Shown piece after piece: positions 39,501 through 48,455 of a stretch of DNA of 64,000 bases. Where the stretch lies: positions 1-64,000 of the forward strand of contig NZ_RYZH01000001.1 of NCBI RefSeq assembly GCF_003977685.1, in the 5' to 3' direction. The stretch comes from Tautonia sociabilis. Lineage in GTDB: Bacteria > Planctomycetota > Planctomycetia > Isosphaerales > Isosphaeraceae. Below the pieces are notes generated by a model. That model had not been told where the DNA came from. It did no database searches and was given only the letters and a program-made list of their open reading frames with translations. Position numbers and translations under genes: made by a program. Positions within the stretch are counted from its first letter, which is position 1. The number at the start of each line of letters is the position of its first letter.

Positions 39501-39790
39501 TGGACGGCCAGGTCGAATCGCCGTGCGCGGAACAGCCCGTTGGCGAAGTTCAGGCCCTCCGGGACGGGCCCGTCGCCGATCGGACGGTTCGCGGTTCCCT
39601 GGCCGGCTCCCTCGGCCGCCGCCCCCAGGACGATCAGGGCGACCAGCAGCAGGGCCCTTGGGGTCGATCCCGTGGGCTCCCGGCCGGGCGATCGGTCTTC
39701 GACGCGCACGCGACCACCTCCCTGCTCGTCGGTCTCGCCATCGCCATCGCCACCGTCGCCGGGGCGATCGGGCCTGAGGTCGGGAATCAT
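36548..39790 (-). CDS. Large TPR-repeat exported protein
   Basis: 1080 residues with a hydrophobic segment near residues 45-62 (ALLLVALIVLGAAAEGAG), probably a signal or anchor. The rest is about twenty-five tetratricopeptide-like helical pairs with motifs such as ALARFRELIDRPGAEGRDEA and AEEAFALLIDLAPDDPMAEE-type repeats. TPR arrays are protein-protein scaffolds; in this gene row it probably works in the periplasm with the TolQ-like channel. It is the first gene of the row, and its start faces pstS across a shared 294-bp regulatory region. The presence of one contiguous frame over 3.2 kb makes the call secure. Confidence 0.88.
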   Translation of the reverse strand: MIPDLRPDRPGDGGDGDGETDEQGGGRVRVEDRSPGREPTGSTPRALLLVALIVLGAAAEGAGQGTANRPIGDGPVPEGLNFANGLFRARRFDLAVQEYDRFLNSAPADSPHRVEAIFGKANAHHFLQEYEEARTAFEEFLRVAPADHPNAPTALYRIGELAYVLGDLPAARRALEAYTSGPPAHRYQDLAWPYLGDVRFREGDLDGAKAAYERALTAFPDGRLADRSRLNLARVLARLGDREGALARFRELIDRPGAEGRDEALDQVARMELEAGRFDRALEAFEALERDVPQSVYAPRARLGKAEALAAMGKPDEAAAVLSALRDDPSAELGARASYQLGMLERDRGRVAEAKAIFDEAIDRFPDTSTTPALRYRAAETVELAGNPAEALARFERLAEAHPNHSWADDALLQAASIALESDQPDRAAELARRARGPQGNGPLAAPALLIEARAALDRGQADEAVGLLQTLLDSSAPDAGTAEAARYYLGLALRASGRQEEAIAQLESLAEAAGSRFSADALYLVGQHRFDEGRFDEAADALARYLDARPDGDVADHALARLALALDAQGRDDEADDALDRLSEGFPSSVVLGPTRLRIAEQAMAEERWDRAESLFRAVAEDEDAEPALRARAWSGLGWSLRGKGRLEEAAEAFALLIDLAPDDPMAEEAGLARGQALRELGKTDEALAAFSWVVEHAPDSGSAPKADLERARLLVDAGRPGEAAAIYSRLVDRGAEGTGAPVDRLLSELGWAWIDSAAESEADRAFSRLLDEHPDSPFAGDARLNLAESAYRRGELDRVVAVLGPLAAEGAEVDPRLRQAALYRMGRTRADLGEWDEAGSLFDRLVSEFPAGLYVREARFWAAEVAFRSGNAQEAEQRFTALIEESPADQEPEPWLATALLRRIQALVQLERWSDVLALADALKAERPDFPQMAELDYARGRALQGKAPPQFDEARRAYQAVIDARKGGELAAMAQFMRGETYFHEKNYDEAIREFLRVVYLPSYNDARKWQALSLLEAGKAFEQLDRWADAADLYEELRSQFPDEPASEEAARRLAVARRRASDGAVGPGSPPGRRG

Positions 39791-39915
39791 TCTCCCCGGC
39801 CGAGGGCCTCCCCGGCTCCCGTCCCGATTATCCCCAGCCGTCCGAGCTTGGCAAGCCAGGGCGTCGCTCCTCCCGAGCCGCCTTCGGGATCCTCTGAGGA
39901 AGGGTCGGCCCAGGT

Positions 39916-39948
39916 CTTCACAAGAATTTCACCGATCTGAGGTACGAT
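39916..39948 (+). promoter_or_regulatory. Pho-box-like operator and -10 of the pst operon
   Basis: Two 7-bp direct repeats CTTCACA (39916-39922) and TTTCACC (39927-39933) are separated by 4 bp, giving the 11-bp period of PhoB boxes (E. coli consensus CTGTCATAAAGTTGTCAC). Nine bases further on is a -10-like TACGAT (39943-39948), the spacing expected when PhoB replaces the -35. The pstS ATG is about 136 nt downstream. Confidence 0.65.
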
Positions 39949-40084
39949 CGGCTTCTAGGATAGGGCCGGTGTCCCCTCGGATCGACCCTGCCGCCCACCC
40001 GATCGGACGTCGGTCCCGGTCGTTGGCCCTCGGTCGTCGGCCGGGCCCGCCGGACGCCCTCAGACCCAGGAACCATCCCCTCTC

Positions 40085-41020
40085 ATGCTCCGTTTCCTCT
40101 CCCCTTTTGCCCTGGTCCTGCTGGCTTCCTTGGCACTGGCCGGCTGTGGCGGGCCGTCCCCGGTTGTGATCGACGGGTCGAGCACCGTCTACCCGATTAG
40201 CCTCGCCGCCCAGGAGGCGTACACCGCCTCCGTCGAGGGCACCCCGCGCATCATTGTCGACTACCACGGCACCGGAGGAGGCTTCGGCCGTTACCTCGCG
40301 GGCGAGGTCGACATCGTTGACGCCTCCCGCCCCGCCAAGCCCGAGGAGGAGGAGAAGGCCCGGGCCAACGGCCTCGACTGGACGCGCTTCGTCGTCGGCC
40401 ACGACGGCATCACCGTCGCCGTCAACCCGGAGAACACCTTCGTCGACGCCCTGAGCGTCTCCCAGCTGACCGAGCTCTTCAAGCCGGGCAGCACGGTCTC
40501 CTCCTGGAGGGATCTCAACCCGGAGTGGCCCGACCAGCCGATCTCCCTCTATACCCCCGATGACGACTCGGGCACCTTCGAGTTCTTCGTCAAGGACGCC
40601 CTGAAGCTCGAAGGCCAGCGCGAGGACGTCCAGCCCAGCGCCGATGACAACGTCCTGATCAGCGGCATCGCCGGCGATCGGGGAGCCATCGGCTACTTCG
40701 GCTTCGCCTACTTCGCCGCCAACCGGGACAAGCTCCGAGCCGTCCCGATCAAGAACGGAGACGACGCCGAGCCGGTCGCTCCCGCGATCGAGACGATCTA
40801 CGACGGTTCCTACGCTCCGCTCTCCCGCCCGCTGTTCATCTACGTCAAGGACGCCGCGCTGGCCCGCTCCGAGGTCGCCGACTTCGTGACCTACTACCTG
40901 GAGCATGTCGCCGAGCTCGCCGAGACGGCCGGCTACGTCGCTCCGACCGAGGAGGAGCGGGCCGAGAACCTCGCCGCGCTGGCGCGGCTCCAAGGCGGCC
41001 GCACCGCCGAGGCCGAGTGA
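40085..41020 (+). CDS. pstS: Phosphate ABC transporter substrate-binding lipoprotein PstS
   Basis: Captures phosphate outside the inner membrane for the PstCAB importer. The 311-residue precursor has a lipoprotein signal with lipobox LALAGC (Cys21). Phosphate-binding loops follow: IDGSSTVYPIS, HGTGGGFGRY, VDIVDASRPAK and DDDSGTFEFF. The C-terminal region (LEHVAELAETAGYVAPTEEE) is typical. It is the first gene of the pst operon behind a Pho-box-like site. Confidence 0.95.
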   Translation: MLRFLSPFALVLLASLALAGCGGPSPVVIDGSSTVYPISLAAQEAYTASVEGTPRIIVDYHGTGGGFGRYLAGEVDIVDASRPAKPEEEEKARANGLDWTRFVVGHDGITVAVNPENTFVDALSVSQLTELFKPGSTVSSWRDLNPEWPDQPISLYTPDDDSGTFEFFVKDALKLEGQREDVQPSADDNVLISGIAGDRGAIGYFGFAYFAANRDKLRAVPIKNGDDAEPVAPAIETIYDGSYAPLSRPLFIYVKDAALARSEVADFVTYYLEHVAELAETAGYVAPTEEERAENLAALARLQGGRTAEAE

Positions 41021-41105
41021 GCCAATCCCCACCCCGGCCGTCGAGGGAGACGGCCGGGACGCCCCTCCCGGACGCTTCCCGAGCCGCCTCCCGGCAAGGT
41101 CGATC

Positions 41106-42074
41106 GTGACCCAGTCTCCCCAGACCACGCCGATCTCCCCCGAGCCGCCCCCGAGGCGATCCTGGGCCGGCCGGTCCCGGCTCCAGTCGGCTCAGGAGTT
41201 CGTCGTCCCCCCGCTGATCTTCGTCTGCGCCTTGATCACCGTGCTGACGACCGTTGGCATCGTCTTCGTGCTGGGGCTGGAGACGGTCCGCTTCTTCCGG
41301 GTCGCCGGGATCGGCCTGTTCGAGTTCCTCGGCGGCGCGACGCTCAACCCCAAGGCCGATCCGCCGAGGTACGGCATCCTGCCGCTGCTCTGGGGGACGT
41401 TCGTCATCGCCTTCGGCTCGTCGCTGATCGCCCTGCCGATCGGGCTGCTCAGCGCCATCTTCCTGAGCGAGTACGCCCCCCGGGGGCTCCGCGCCGTGCT
41501 CAAGCCGGCGCTGGAGCTGCTGGCCGGCATCCCGACGATCGTCTACGGCTACCTTGCCCTGCTGCTGGTCACCCCGGTGCTCAAGGCGGTGCTGGAGCCG
41601 GCGATCCGGGTCGAGTTCTACAACGCCCTGAGCGCCTGCATCGTGGTCGGGGTGATGATCATCCCGATGGTTTCCTCCCTGTCGGAGGACGTGCTCTCGG
41701 CCGTCCCCCGGGGGCTTCGGGAGGCGGCCTACGGCCTGGGGGCGACGAAGTTCGAGGTCGCCACGAGGGTCGTCCTGCCGGCGGGGCTGTCGGGGGTGCT
41801 GGCCTCGTTCCTCCTGGCGATCAGCCGGGCGGTGGGGGAGACGATGGCGGTGCTCCTGGCCGCGGGAGTGAAGCCTCAGATCGTGCTCAACCCGCTGCGG
41901 TCGGTCGAGACGATGACCGCCTACATCGTCAACGTGATGAAGGGAGAGGCGGCGGTCGGCTCGGCCGAGCACCTGTCGCTCTACGCCGTCGGCATGGCGC
42001 TGTTCGCCATCACCCTGGCGATGAACATCGTCTCGGGGATCATCCTCAAGCACTTCCGGGAGGAATACGAGTGA
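41106..42074 (+). CDS. pstC: Phosphate ABC transporter permease PstC
   Basis: A 322-residue inner-membrane permease with six predicted helices and the coupling EAA-loop-like [20 protein letters not shown]. The start is a GTG at 41106 with AAGG 6 nt upstream; longer frames from upstream overlap pstS and are not supported. Its stop overlaps the GTG of pstA (GTGA), so the subunits are translationally coupled. Confidence 0.95.
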   Translation: MTQSPQTTPISPEPPPRRSWAGRSRLQSAQEFVVPPLIFVCALITVLTTVGIVFVLGLETVRFFRVAGIGLFEFLGGATLNPKADPPRYGILPLLWGTFVIAFGSSLIALPIGLLSAIFLSEYAPRGLRAVLKPALELLAGIPTIVYGYLALLLVTPVLKAVLEPAIRVEFYNALSACIVVGVMIIPMVSSLSEDVLSAVPRGLREAAYGLGATKFEVATRVVLPAGLSGVLASFLLAISRAVGETMAVLLAAGVKPQIVLNPLRSVETMTAYIVNVMKGEAAVGSAEHLSLYAVGMALFAITLAMNIVSGIILKHFREEYE

Positions 42075-43179
42075 GCCGGGCCAGCGACGCCCTGTACCGG
42101 CCTCGCCGGGGACTGCGCCGGGCGCTGGGCGCCGGCTTCGCCGGGCTTTGCCTGGCGGCGACGCTCAGCGGTGTGGTCGTGCTCGTGGTGCTTCTCGGCG
42201 CGGTGCTGGTCAAGGCGCTGGCCCTGCCGCCGAACCCGCCGTGGTTCGCCGTCGGGGAGCAGCTTCGGGAGCTGGCCGCCTTCCTCTCCCGGATCGCCTC
42301 CTCGACCAACAGCCCCAATCCGGAGCTCGCCGGGTTCAAGGCCGGGATCATCGGCAGCCTGTGGCTGCTGCTGCTGGTGGCGCTGATCGCCATACCGGTC
42401 GGGGTCGGGGCGGGCTTGTACCTGGAGGAGTACGCTCCTGCGGGCCGGCTGCGCCGGGCGATCCAGACGAACATCGCCAACCTCGCCGGCGTGCCGTCGA
42501 TCGTCTACGGCATCCTTGGCCTGGTGGTCTTCAGCCGGGCGTTCGGGTTCCAGGCGCTGGCGCTGGGGAAGATGCTCTGGGCCGGGGCGCTGACGCTCAG
42601 CCTGCTGGTCCTGCCGATCGTGGTCATCGCCACCCAGGAGGCGCTTCGGGCCGTGCCGCCGTCGCTGCGGCAGGCCGCGCTGGCCCTGGGGGCGACCCGC
42701 TGGCAGGTCATTCGGGACCACGTCCTGCCCTCGGCCCTGCCGGGAATCCTCACGGGAACGATCCTGGCGCTGTCCCGGGCCATCGGCGAGACGGCGCCAT
42801 TGCTGATGGTCGGCGCCGCCAACTCGATCCTCTTCCCGCCGAGCGGCCCGTCCGATTACTACACCGCCCTGCCGGTGGAGATCTACAACTTCGCCACCCT
42901 CCCTCGGGAGGAGTTCCGCTCGGTCGCCGCCGGGGGAATCCTGATCCTGCTGGGGATCCTGCTGTCGATGAACGCGGTGGCGATCTTCCTCCGGACCCCG
43001 ACCGGCCAGCGGGCCGCCAGCCGGGCGATCGCTCAGCTTGGCCGCCTCGGTTGGTCGGGCCGCCGGGCCGGCCGCTCTCGCACGGGCCTCGCCTCCGCCG
43101 TCGTCGTCCCGGGGCCCGGCGCGTCCGGACCCGACTCCGAAGTCGCCCAACCCACCGACCAGGGGGGAGCCGAGTCGTG

Positions 43180-43180
<1 letters not shown>
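42071..43180 (+). CDS. pstA: Phosphate ABC transporter permease PstA
   Basis: The second permease half, 369 residues, with six helices and the EAA-like loop [20 protein letters not shown]. The start is GTG at 42071, overlapping the pstC stop. It has an extra C-terminal cytoplasmic tail of about 60 Ala/Arg/Gly-rich residues after the last helix ([19 protein letters not shown] onward), longer than usual. The stop shares one base with the pstB ATG (TGATG). Confidence 0.93.
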
Positions 43181-44025
<845 letters not shown>

Positions 44026-44060
44026 CCGGATCGACCGGGGGGAGGCGTCCCGACGGGTCC

Positions 44061-44077
44061 GTCCGGGGGCCCCGGAC
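44061..44077 (+). terminator. Hairpin downstream of pstB
   Basis: GTCCGGGG, one G, CCCCGGAC: a perfect 8-bp inverted repeat 36 nt after the pstB stop, without a T tract. It may end pst transcription or stabilise the message. Confidence 0.4.
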
Positions 44078-44210
44078 CGCGTCGGGCTCGGTCGCGGAAG
44101 CCCCGTCCCGCCCCGGGGCCGTGCGAGGCCGTTCCCCCTCGGACACCGGGACCAGGCGGCCCTCCTCGCAACACCGTCCGGGAGCGTGGGGAACACCGAT
44201 CGGTGCGCGG

Positions 44211-44330
44211 TGGTGCGCTCCCCGGAGCGTGCTGGGAGTGATAGCGTAAGTGGTTGGCCCTGTGCGGCTTGTGTCGGATGAGGCCGCCGGGGGGACGGCC
44301 TGGAATGGGTTCGTTCGGCGCCGGGAGCAC
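44211..44330. repeat. Intergenic repeat, copy A
   Basis: Begins GGTGCGCTCCCCGGAGCG and ends with GGAATGGGTTCGTTCGGCGC (44302-44321) and CGGGAGCAC. Copy B carries the same two ends in the same orientation, while the interiors have diverged. No transposase is nearby. Confidence 0.6.
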
Positions 44331-44430
44331 CGGGATGAGGATCGAGGTCGCTCGTCCTCGTCGCCACCGACCCCTCGGTCGCTTCCCGACGCCGGTCGGT
44401 GCGGGGCCGATTCGGGACGGCACGCGCTCG

Positions 44431-44555
44431 GTGCGCTCCGGAGCGCCCGAGGATGAGGCTCCAGTTCCATGCTGTAACTTCTTGCTTAACATGGGATTCC
44501 GTTCGGAGGCCCCTTCCGGGACGGGGCCCGGAATGGGTTCGTTCCGCGCCGGGAT
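44431..44555. repeat. Intergenic repeat, copy B
   Basis: Begins GGTGCGCTCCGGAGCG and ends with GGAATGGGTTCGTTCCGCGC (44530-44549) and CGGGATGAT. It matches copy A at both ends, 220 bp away. The interior contains an AT-richer patch (TGTAACTTCTTGCTTAACAT). Confidence 0.6.
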
Positions 44556-44880
44556 GATGGGGAACGATCGCGGAATTCGAGCAGGACACGCGGTCGAGGA
44601 GGGGAGGCCGGAGCCGCCGGCTCCGGGCGAACCGGTTCGGGACGAGGGGAGGCCGTGCGGCGTGGAGGGGGGCAAGGTTGTCTCGTTCCGTGGTCGGATT
44701 CCCTTCGGCCCTTCGCGGGAGGTGAGCGAGCGCCGCGGTCGGGGTGATCGAGTTGCCAAGGATCGAGGCGGACGGGGGACGTCCCCGGACGGTTGGCGTC
44801 CCTCTGGTAAGAGGATCGCGATTCGGGGGTCTGGCGGTCACAACGAACGCCGACCACGAGCTTTTGGGAGGCGGTTCGGC

Positions 44881-45474
44881 TCAGGGCCGAAGCTCGGTGA
44901 AGCTCCGCTGCGCGGAGAACTGGCCGGCGTAGCCCTTGTTCGGCTCCTGGCCGACCTCCTCGAGGATGAGCTGGCAGATGGGCATGCCGGCGTCGAGGGC
45001 CACGGTCAGGGGGCCGAGGTTGAAGATTTCGAGCTGGATCGGCAGGCCGGGCTCGTCAATGCGTTCCGGGTTGTCGCCGAAGCCGGCGTGGATGGTGGGG
45101 GCGGTGACGTGGACGCCGACTCCCAGCCGGGCCAGGCTGCTCTTGCCCTCGACCCGGGCGGCCAGGCGGGCCGATCGGGGGAGATGGATCGCCTGCTCGG
45201 TGTAGCCGAGCACGAACTGGCCGGGGCCCAGGGGGAAGCCCTCGGGGGGGATCGGCACCCGATCGGCCAGGTCGGGATCGGCCAGCAGACGGCGGACGTT
45301 GAAGCCCGAGACCCCCGGCCGGACGACCAGGCCGCCGGTCTTCCAGCGGACCAGGGTGGCGTCGAGGGTCAGGTCGACGGCCGTCGAGGTCCAGAGATGA
45401 TCGGCGGGGACCGGGTCGATCCGGAGCGAGCCCTCCCGGATGGCGGCGGCGATTTCCCGGTCCGAGAGGATCAT
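44881..45474 (-). CDS. dcd: dCTP deaminase
   Basis: Deaminates dCTP to dUTP for thymidylate synthesis. The 197-residue protein has MILSDREIAAAIREGSL at the start, the ARVEGKSSLARLGVGVHVTA motif with the family Arg/Ser/Ser, and the catalytic glutamate segment PIQLEIFNLGP. The length is normal. Whether it is mono- or bifunctional (dCTP deaminase/dUTPase) is not decided here. The start overlaps the stop of the upstream small gene as ATGA. Confidence 0.93.
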   Translation of the reverse strand: MILSDREIAAAIREGSLRIDPVPADHLWTSTAVDLTLDATLVRWKTGGLVVRPGVSGFNVRRLLADPDLADRVPIPPEGFPLGPGQFVLGYTEQAIHLPRSARLAARVEGKSSLARLGVGVHVTAPTIHAGFGDNPERIDEPGLPIQLEIFNLGPLTVALDAGMPICQLILEEVGQEPNKGYAGQFSAQRSFTELRP

Positions 45475-45764
45475 GGGATCGGCCTGTCCTCGTGCCGCAG
45501 CGTCTCGAAGGGGATCCAGGCCCTGTTGGCCCCGGAATACGCCTCGCAGGGGAACTCGACCAGCACCCGGCGCCGCTCTCGGTCGATCTGGACGAACCCG
45601 ACCGGCAAGAACGGGATCCCGTCGTGCCGGTTGATCAGGCCGGGGGTCACGTCGAGGTACTGGACCCGTCCCTCGTCGTCGACCACGCTGGCCGTCAGGT
45701 GGTCGTCTCGAAGGCCGGCGGAGAGCTCGCAGCGGACTTCCTCGAAGTAGGTCGTCTCGGTCAT
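45471..45764 (-). CDS. Hypothetical protein coupled to dcd
   Basis: 97 residues (MTETTYFEEVRCELSAGLRD, DVTPGLINRHDGIPFLPVGF, RAWIPFETLRHEDRPIP) with a compact beta-rich look and no recognised family. It is coupled to dcd by a 4-base overlap, which supports a real gene and cotranscription. It could be a small regulator or subunit, but there is no direct evidence. Confidence 0.7.
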   Translation of the reverse strand: MTETTYFEEVRCELSAGLRDDHLTASVVDDEGRVQYLDVTPGLINRHDGIPFLPVGFVQIDRERRRVLVEFPCEAYSGANRAWIPFETLRHEDRPIP

Positions 45765-46002
45765 CGTCGCGTCTCGGGGAGGGCTCGGGTCGGCCGGTCG
45801 GTCGGTCGGTCGGAGCGGATTCCGGTCGCCGGGCCGCCCGGCTGGGGGGGAGGCCCGTTGGAGATCGGATCGGCCGGGGGGAGCCCTCGCGCCCATCCCT
45901 CAGCGTCGATGATCGCCGGGGGACGATCCGATGACAAGCATCGGCGCGGTTTCGCGGGGAGGTCGCCTCGCCGTTCGCTTTCGCCCTCGCCGCGCGCCGG
46001 GA

Positions 46003-46008
46003 TAAGAT
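46003..46008 (+). promoter_or_regulatory. Promoter for a possibly leaderless M20 mRNA
   Basis: A -10-like TAAGAT (46003-46008) with TTCGCC 17 bp upstream (45980-45985). The ATG of the amidohydrolase begins at 46015, 7 nt below the -10, so transcription would begin at or next to the start codon. No Shine-Dalgarno site precedes that ATG. Confidence 0.35.
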
Positions 46009-46014
46009 GGAACG

Positions 46015-47229
46015 ATGGTCATGACCTTCGCCGAGGCGATCGACGCCTGCATCGACGAGATGGCCGACCTGCTCCGGTCGGTCAGACGGCACTTGCACGC
46101 CCATCCCGAGCCGAGTCTGGAGGAATACCGGACCACCGAGGAGCTGGCCCGGATCCTCGGGGACGCCGGGATCCTCATTCGGATCGCCCCGACCGGCCGG
46201 GGGCTCATCGCCGGGCCGGAACCGGAACCGGGGTCCGACGGCCCGCCTCGGGTCGCCTTGCGGGCCGACATCGACGCGCTGCGGATGCAGGACGCCAAGC
46301 TCGCCGTGCCGTACCGGTCGACCTGCGCGGGGGTGATGCATGCGTGTGGGCACGACGCGCACACCGCGATGGCGTTGGGGGCGGCGCTGGCCTTGCATCG
46401 CTGCCGGGAGCACTTGCCCCGGGCGATTCCCTGGCGGGCGATCTTCCAGCCGGCCGAGGAGACGGGGGACGGGGCGCTGGAGATGATCCGGGCCGGGGCG
46501 ATGGAGGGGGTGTCGGCGATCGTCGCGTTGCATGTCGACCCGGAGCTGGGGGTTGGCCGAGTCGCCCGTCGGGCCGGGGTGCTGACGGCCGACTGCCGGG
46601 ATCTGAAGGTCGAGGTCCGGGGCCGGGGGGGGCATGCGGCCCGTCCTCACCAGGCGATCGACCCGATCGCGGCGGCGGTGCGGTTTGTCTCGGCCGTCTA
46701 TCAGGAGGTGCCGAGGTCGGTCGACGTCCGGGAGCCGGTGGTGGTCACCTTTGGCATGTTCCACGGCGGGCAGGCGAACAACGTGATTCCCGATACCGTC
46801 TGCCTGGAGGGGACGCTTCGGTCGTTGAGCCAGGCCGCTCGGGAGCGCGCCTGCGCCGCGATCCAGGCGATCGCCCGGGGGGTGAACGCGGCCACCGGGG
46901 CGGAGATTCAGGTCGAGTTCCTCCAGGGGGTCGACCCGGTGATCAACGATCCGGGGGTGATGGATGCTCTGTCCCGGGCCGCGGCGGAGGTCGTTGGGCC
47001 GGACAAGGTGGGGGAGATCCCGCACCCGAGCCTGGGCGGTGAGGACTTCGCCGCGTACCTCCGCCTGGCTCCCGGTGCGATGCTTCGGCTGGGGGTCGCC
47101 GGTGCGGCCGGCTGGCCGGCCCTGCACTCCCCCCGCTTCGACATCGACGAGCGCGCCCTGGTCATCGGCGCCAAGATCCTGGCCCGATCCGTCGTCCTGC
47201 TCTCCGAGGGAGGCTCCGGCCATGCATGA
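46015..47229 (+). CDS. M20D family amidohydrolase
   Basis: A 404-residue zinc peptidase/amidohydrolase of the IAA-amino-acid hydrolase and N-acyl-amino-acid amidohydrolase group. Metal ligands are visible in HACGHDAHTAMA (C111, H113), QPAEETGDGA (E148/E149), ALHVDPELGVG (H173) and near the C-terminus SLGGEDFAAYL. The substrate is unknown; members remove acyl groups from amino acids. The ATG at 46015 or the second ATG at 46021 could be used. It is coupled to the following GCS2 ligase by an 8-bp overlap. Confidence 0.88.
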   Translation: MVMTFAEAIDACIDEMADLLRSVRRHLHAHPEPSLEEYRTTEELARILGDAGILIRIAPTGRGLIAGPEPEPGSDGPPRVALRADIDALRMQDAKLAVPYRSTCAGVMHACGHDAHTAMALGAALALHRCREHLPRAIPWRAIFQPAEETGDGALEMIRAGAMEGVSAIVALHVDPELGVGRVARRAGVLTADCRDLKVEVRGRGGHAARPHQAIDPIAAAVRFVSAVYQEVPRSVDVREPVVVTFGMFHGGQANNVIPDTVCLEGTLRSLSQAARERACAAIQAIARGVNAATGAEIQVEFLQGVDPVINDPGVMDALSRAAAEVVGPDKVGEIPHPSLGGEDFAAYLRLAPGAMLRLGVAGAAGWPALHSPRFDIDERALVIGAKILARSVVLLSEGGSGHA

Positions 47230-48364
47230 GCGCCTCGAATTCGTCCGCAACACCTGGCCGAGCCTGGGGGTGGAGATCGAGCTGCAGCTGGTCGACGAGG
47301 GAACCTTCGCCCTGCGCAACGCGATCAACGACATTCTGCCGGAGATCCCCGCCGCGCTGTCGGGGCGGGTGAAGCCGGAGATCATGCAGTCGTACCTGGA
47401 GATCAACACCGAGATCTGCCAGACCGCCGCCGAGGTGGGCGAGGACCTGGCCGGCAAGCTCCGGGTGGTCGAGGAGATTGTCGGCCGCCACGGCCTCCGG
47501 CTGTTTTGGGCCGGGACCCACCCCTTCTCCAGGTGGTACGAGCAGCGCGTGACCCCCGACGAGCGGTATTACGGGCTGGTCGACCTGTTGCAGGACACCG
47601 CCCGACGGCTGGTCACCTTCGGGCTGCACGTGCACGTGGGGGTCGACTCCGGCGACAAGGCGATCATGATCTGCGACCGGATGCTCCGGCATCTGCCGAC
47701 CCTGCTGGCGCTGTCGGCCAACAGCCCGTTCTGGTCGGGCCGGAACACGGGGTTGCACTCGCAGCGCAGCAAGGTGATGGAGGACCTCCCCACCGCCGGG
47801 ATGCCTCCGGTGATGCGCAACTGGAGCGAGTACGTCTGGCTGCTCAACCATCTGGTCGAGACGAACTTCATCCGGTCGCTCCGGGAGATCTGGTGGGACA
47901 TCCGCCCGCACCACAACTTTGGGACGGTCGAGGTGCGCGTGTGCGACATGCCGCCGGATTTGCCCTCGGTGGTGGCGATCGCGGCGCTGGTGCAGTGCCT
48001 CGTCCGGGATCTGTCCCGGCAGATCGATGAGGGGACCTACCTGCCCGACGGCCACCCGTTCATGAACCGCCAGAACAAGTGGCGGGCCTGCCGCTACGGG
48101 ATGGCCGCCGAGCTGGTCGACCCGTTCACCGCCGAGCCGCGCCCGGCCCGCCGCGTGGTGCGGGAGCTGGTCGAGACGCTGCTCCGCCGCGGGGTGCCCG
48201 AGGAGCTGGGCTGCCTCCGGGAGATTGAGACGGTGCTCGACCTGGCCGAGCAGCCCACCGGCTCGGAGCGCCAGGTCGCCATCTTCGAGCAGACCGGCGA
48301 CCCCGTCGCGGTCGTCCGCCAGCTGCTCGAACGCCGGCCGTTCGAGCCGGCGTCGGCTTCATGA
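47222..48364 (+). CDS. Glutamate-cysteine ligase family 2 (YbdK-like carboxylate-amine ligase)
   Basis: A 380-residue GCS2 protein with SLGVEIELQLVDEGTFAL, LEINTEICQTAAEVGEDL, GLHVHVGVDSGDKAI, ANSPFWSGRNTGLHSQRS and NFGTVEVRVCDMPP. These are the ATP/metal and substrate regions of YbdK-type enzymes. They show weak gamma-glutamylcysteine synthetase activity in vitro; the natural substrate is often another amine. Its ATG lies inside the end of the amidohydrolase gene, so the two probably act together. A link to the ergothioneine genes is possible but not shown. Confidence 0.85.
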   Translation: MHERLEFVRNTWPSLGVEIELQLVDEGTFALRNAINDILPEIPAALSGRVKPEIMQSYLEINTEICQTAAEVGEDLAGKLRVVEEIVGRHGLRLFWAGTHPFSRWYEQRVTPDERYYGLVDLLQDTARRLVTFGLHVHVGVDSGDKAIMICDRMLRHLPTLLALSANSPFWSGRNTGLHSQRSKVMEDLPTAGMPPVMRNWSEYVWLLNHLVETNFIRSLREIWWDIRPHHNFGTVEVRVCDMPPDLPSVVAIAALVQCLVRDLSRQIDEGTYLPDGHPFMNRQNKWRACRYGMAAELVDPFTAEPRPARRVVRELVETLLRRGVPEELGCLREIETVLDLAEQPTGSERQVAIFEQTGDPVAVVRQLLERRPFEPASAS

Positions 48365-48378
48365 AATCCTCGCGGATC

Positions 48379-48414
48379 CTTCACAACGAGCCCGAGCTGG
48401 GTCGGGTACGATCG
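48379..48414 (+). promoter_or_regulatory. Possible Pho half-site and -10 upstream of the response regulator
   Basis: CTTCACA (48379-48385) followed 19 bases later by GGTACGATCG (48405-48414). The same two words stand at nearly the same spacing in the pst promoter. The second Pho repeat is missing here, so regulation by a PhoB protein is only a possibility. Confidence 0.3.
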
Positions 48415-48455
48415 TCCTGGAGACTTCCGGCGCGCACCCCCTGACGGCAACGCTC

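Larger units (their letters stand above)
44026..44880. other. Repeat-bearing gap between pstB and dcd
   Basis: 855 bp between convergent genes, with no supported gene. It holds a terminator-like hairpin just after pstB and two diverged copies of an element of about 120 bp (listed separately), with a possible third fragment near 44690-44720. Confidence 0.6.

Noticed and set aside
36710..39940. 1076-codon plus-strand frame opposite the TPR gene
   Set aside because: It is the antisense of a clear TPR repeat protein in GC-rich DNA; its product is Arg/Pro/Gly-rich without domains.
45475..47457. Upstream extension of the dcd frame
   Set aside because: It would overlap the antisense strand of the M20 gene and bypass the good dcd start coupled to the 97-residue gene.
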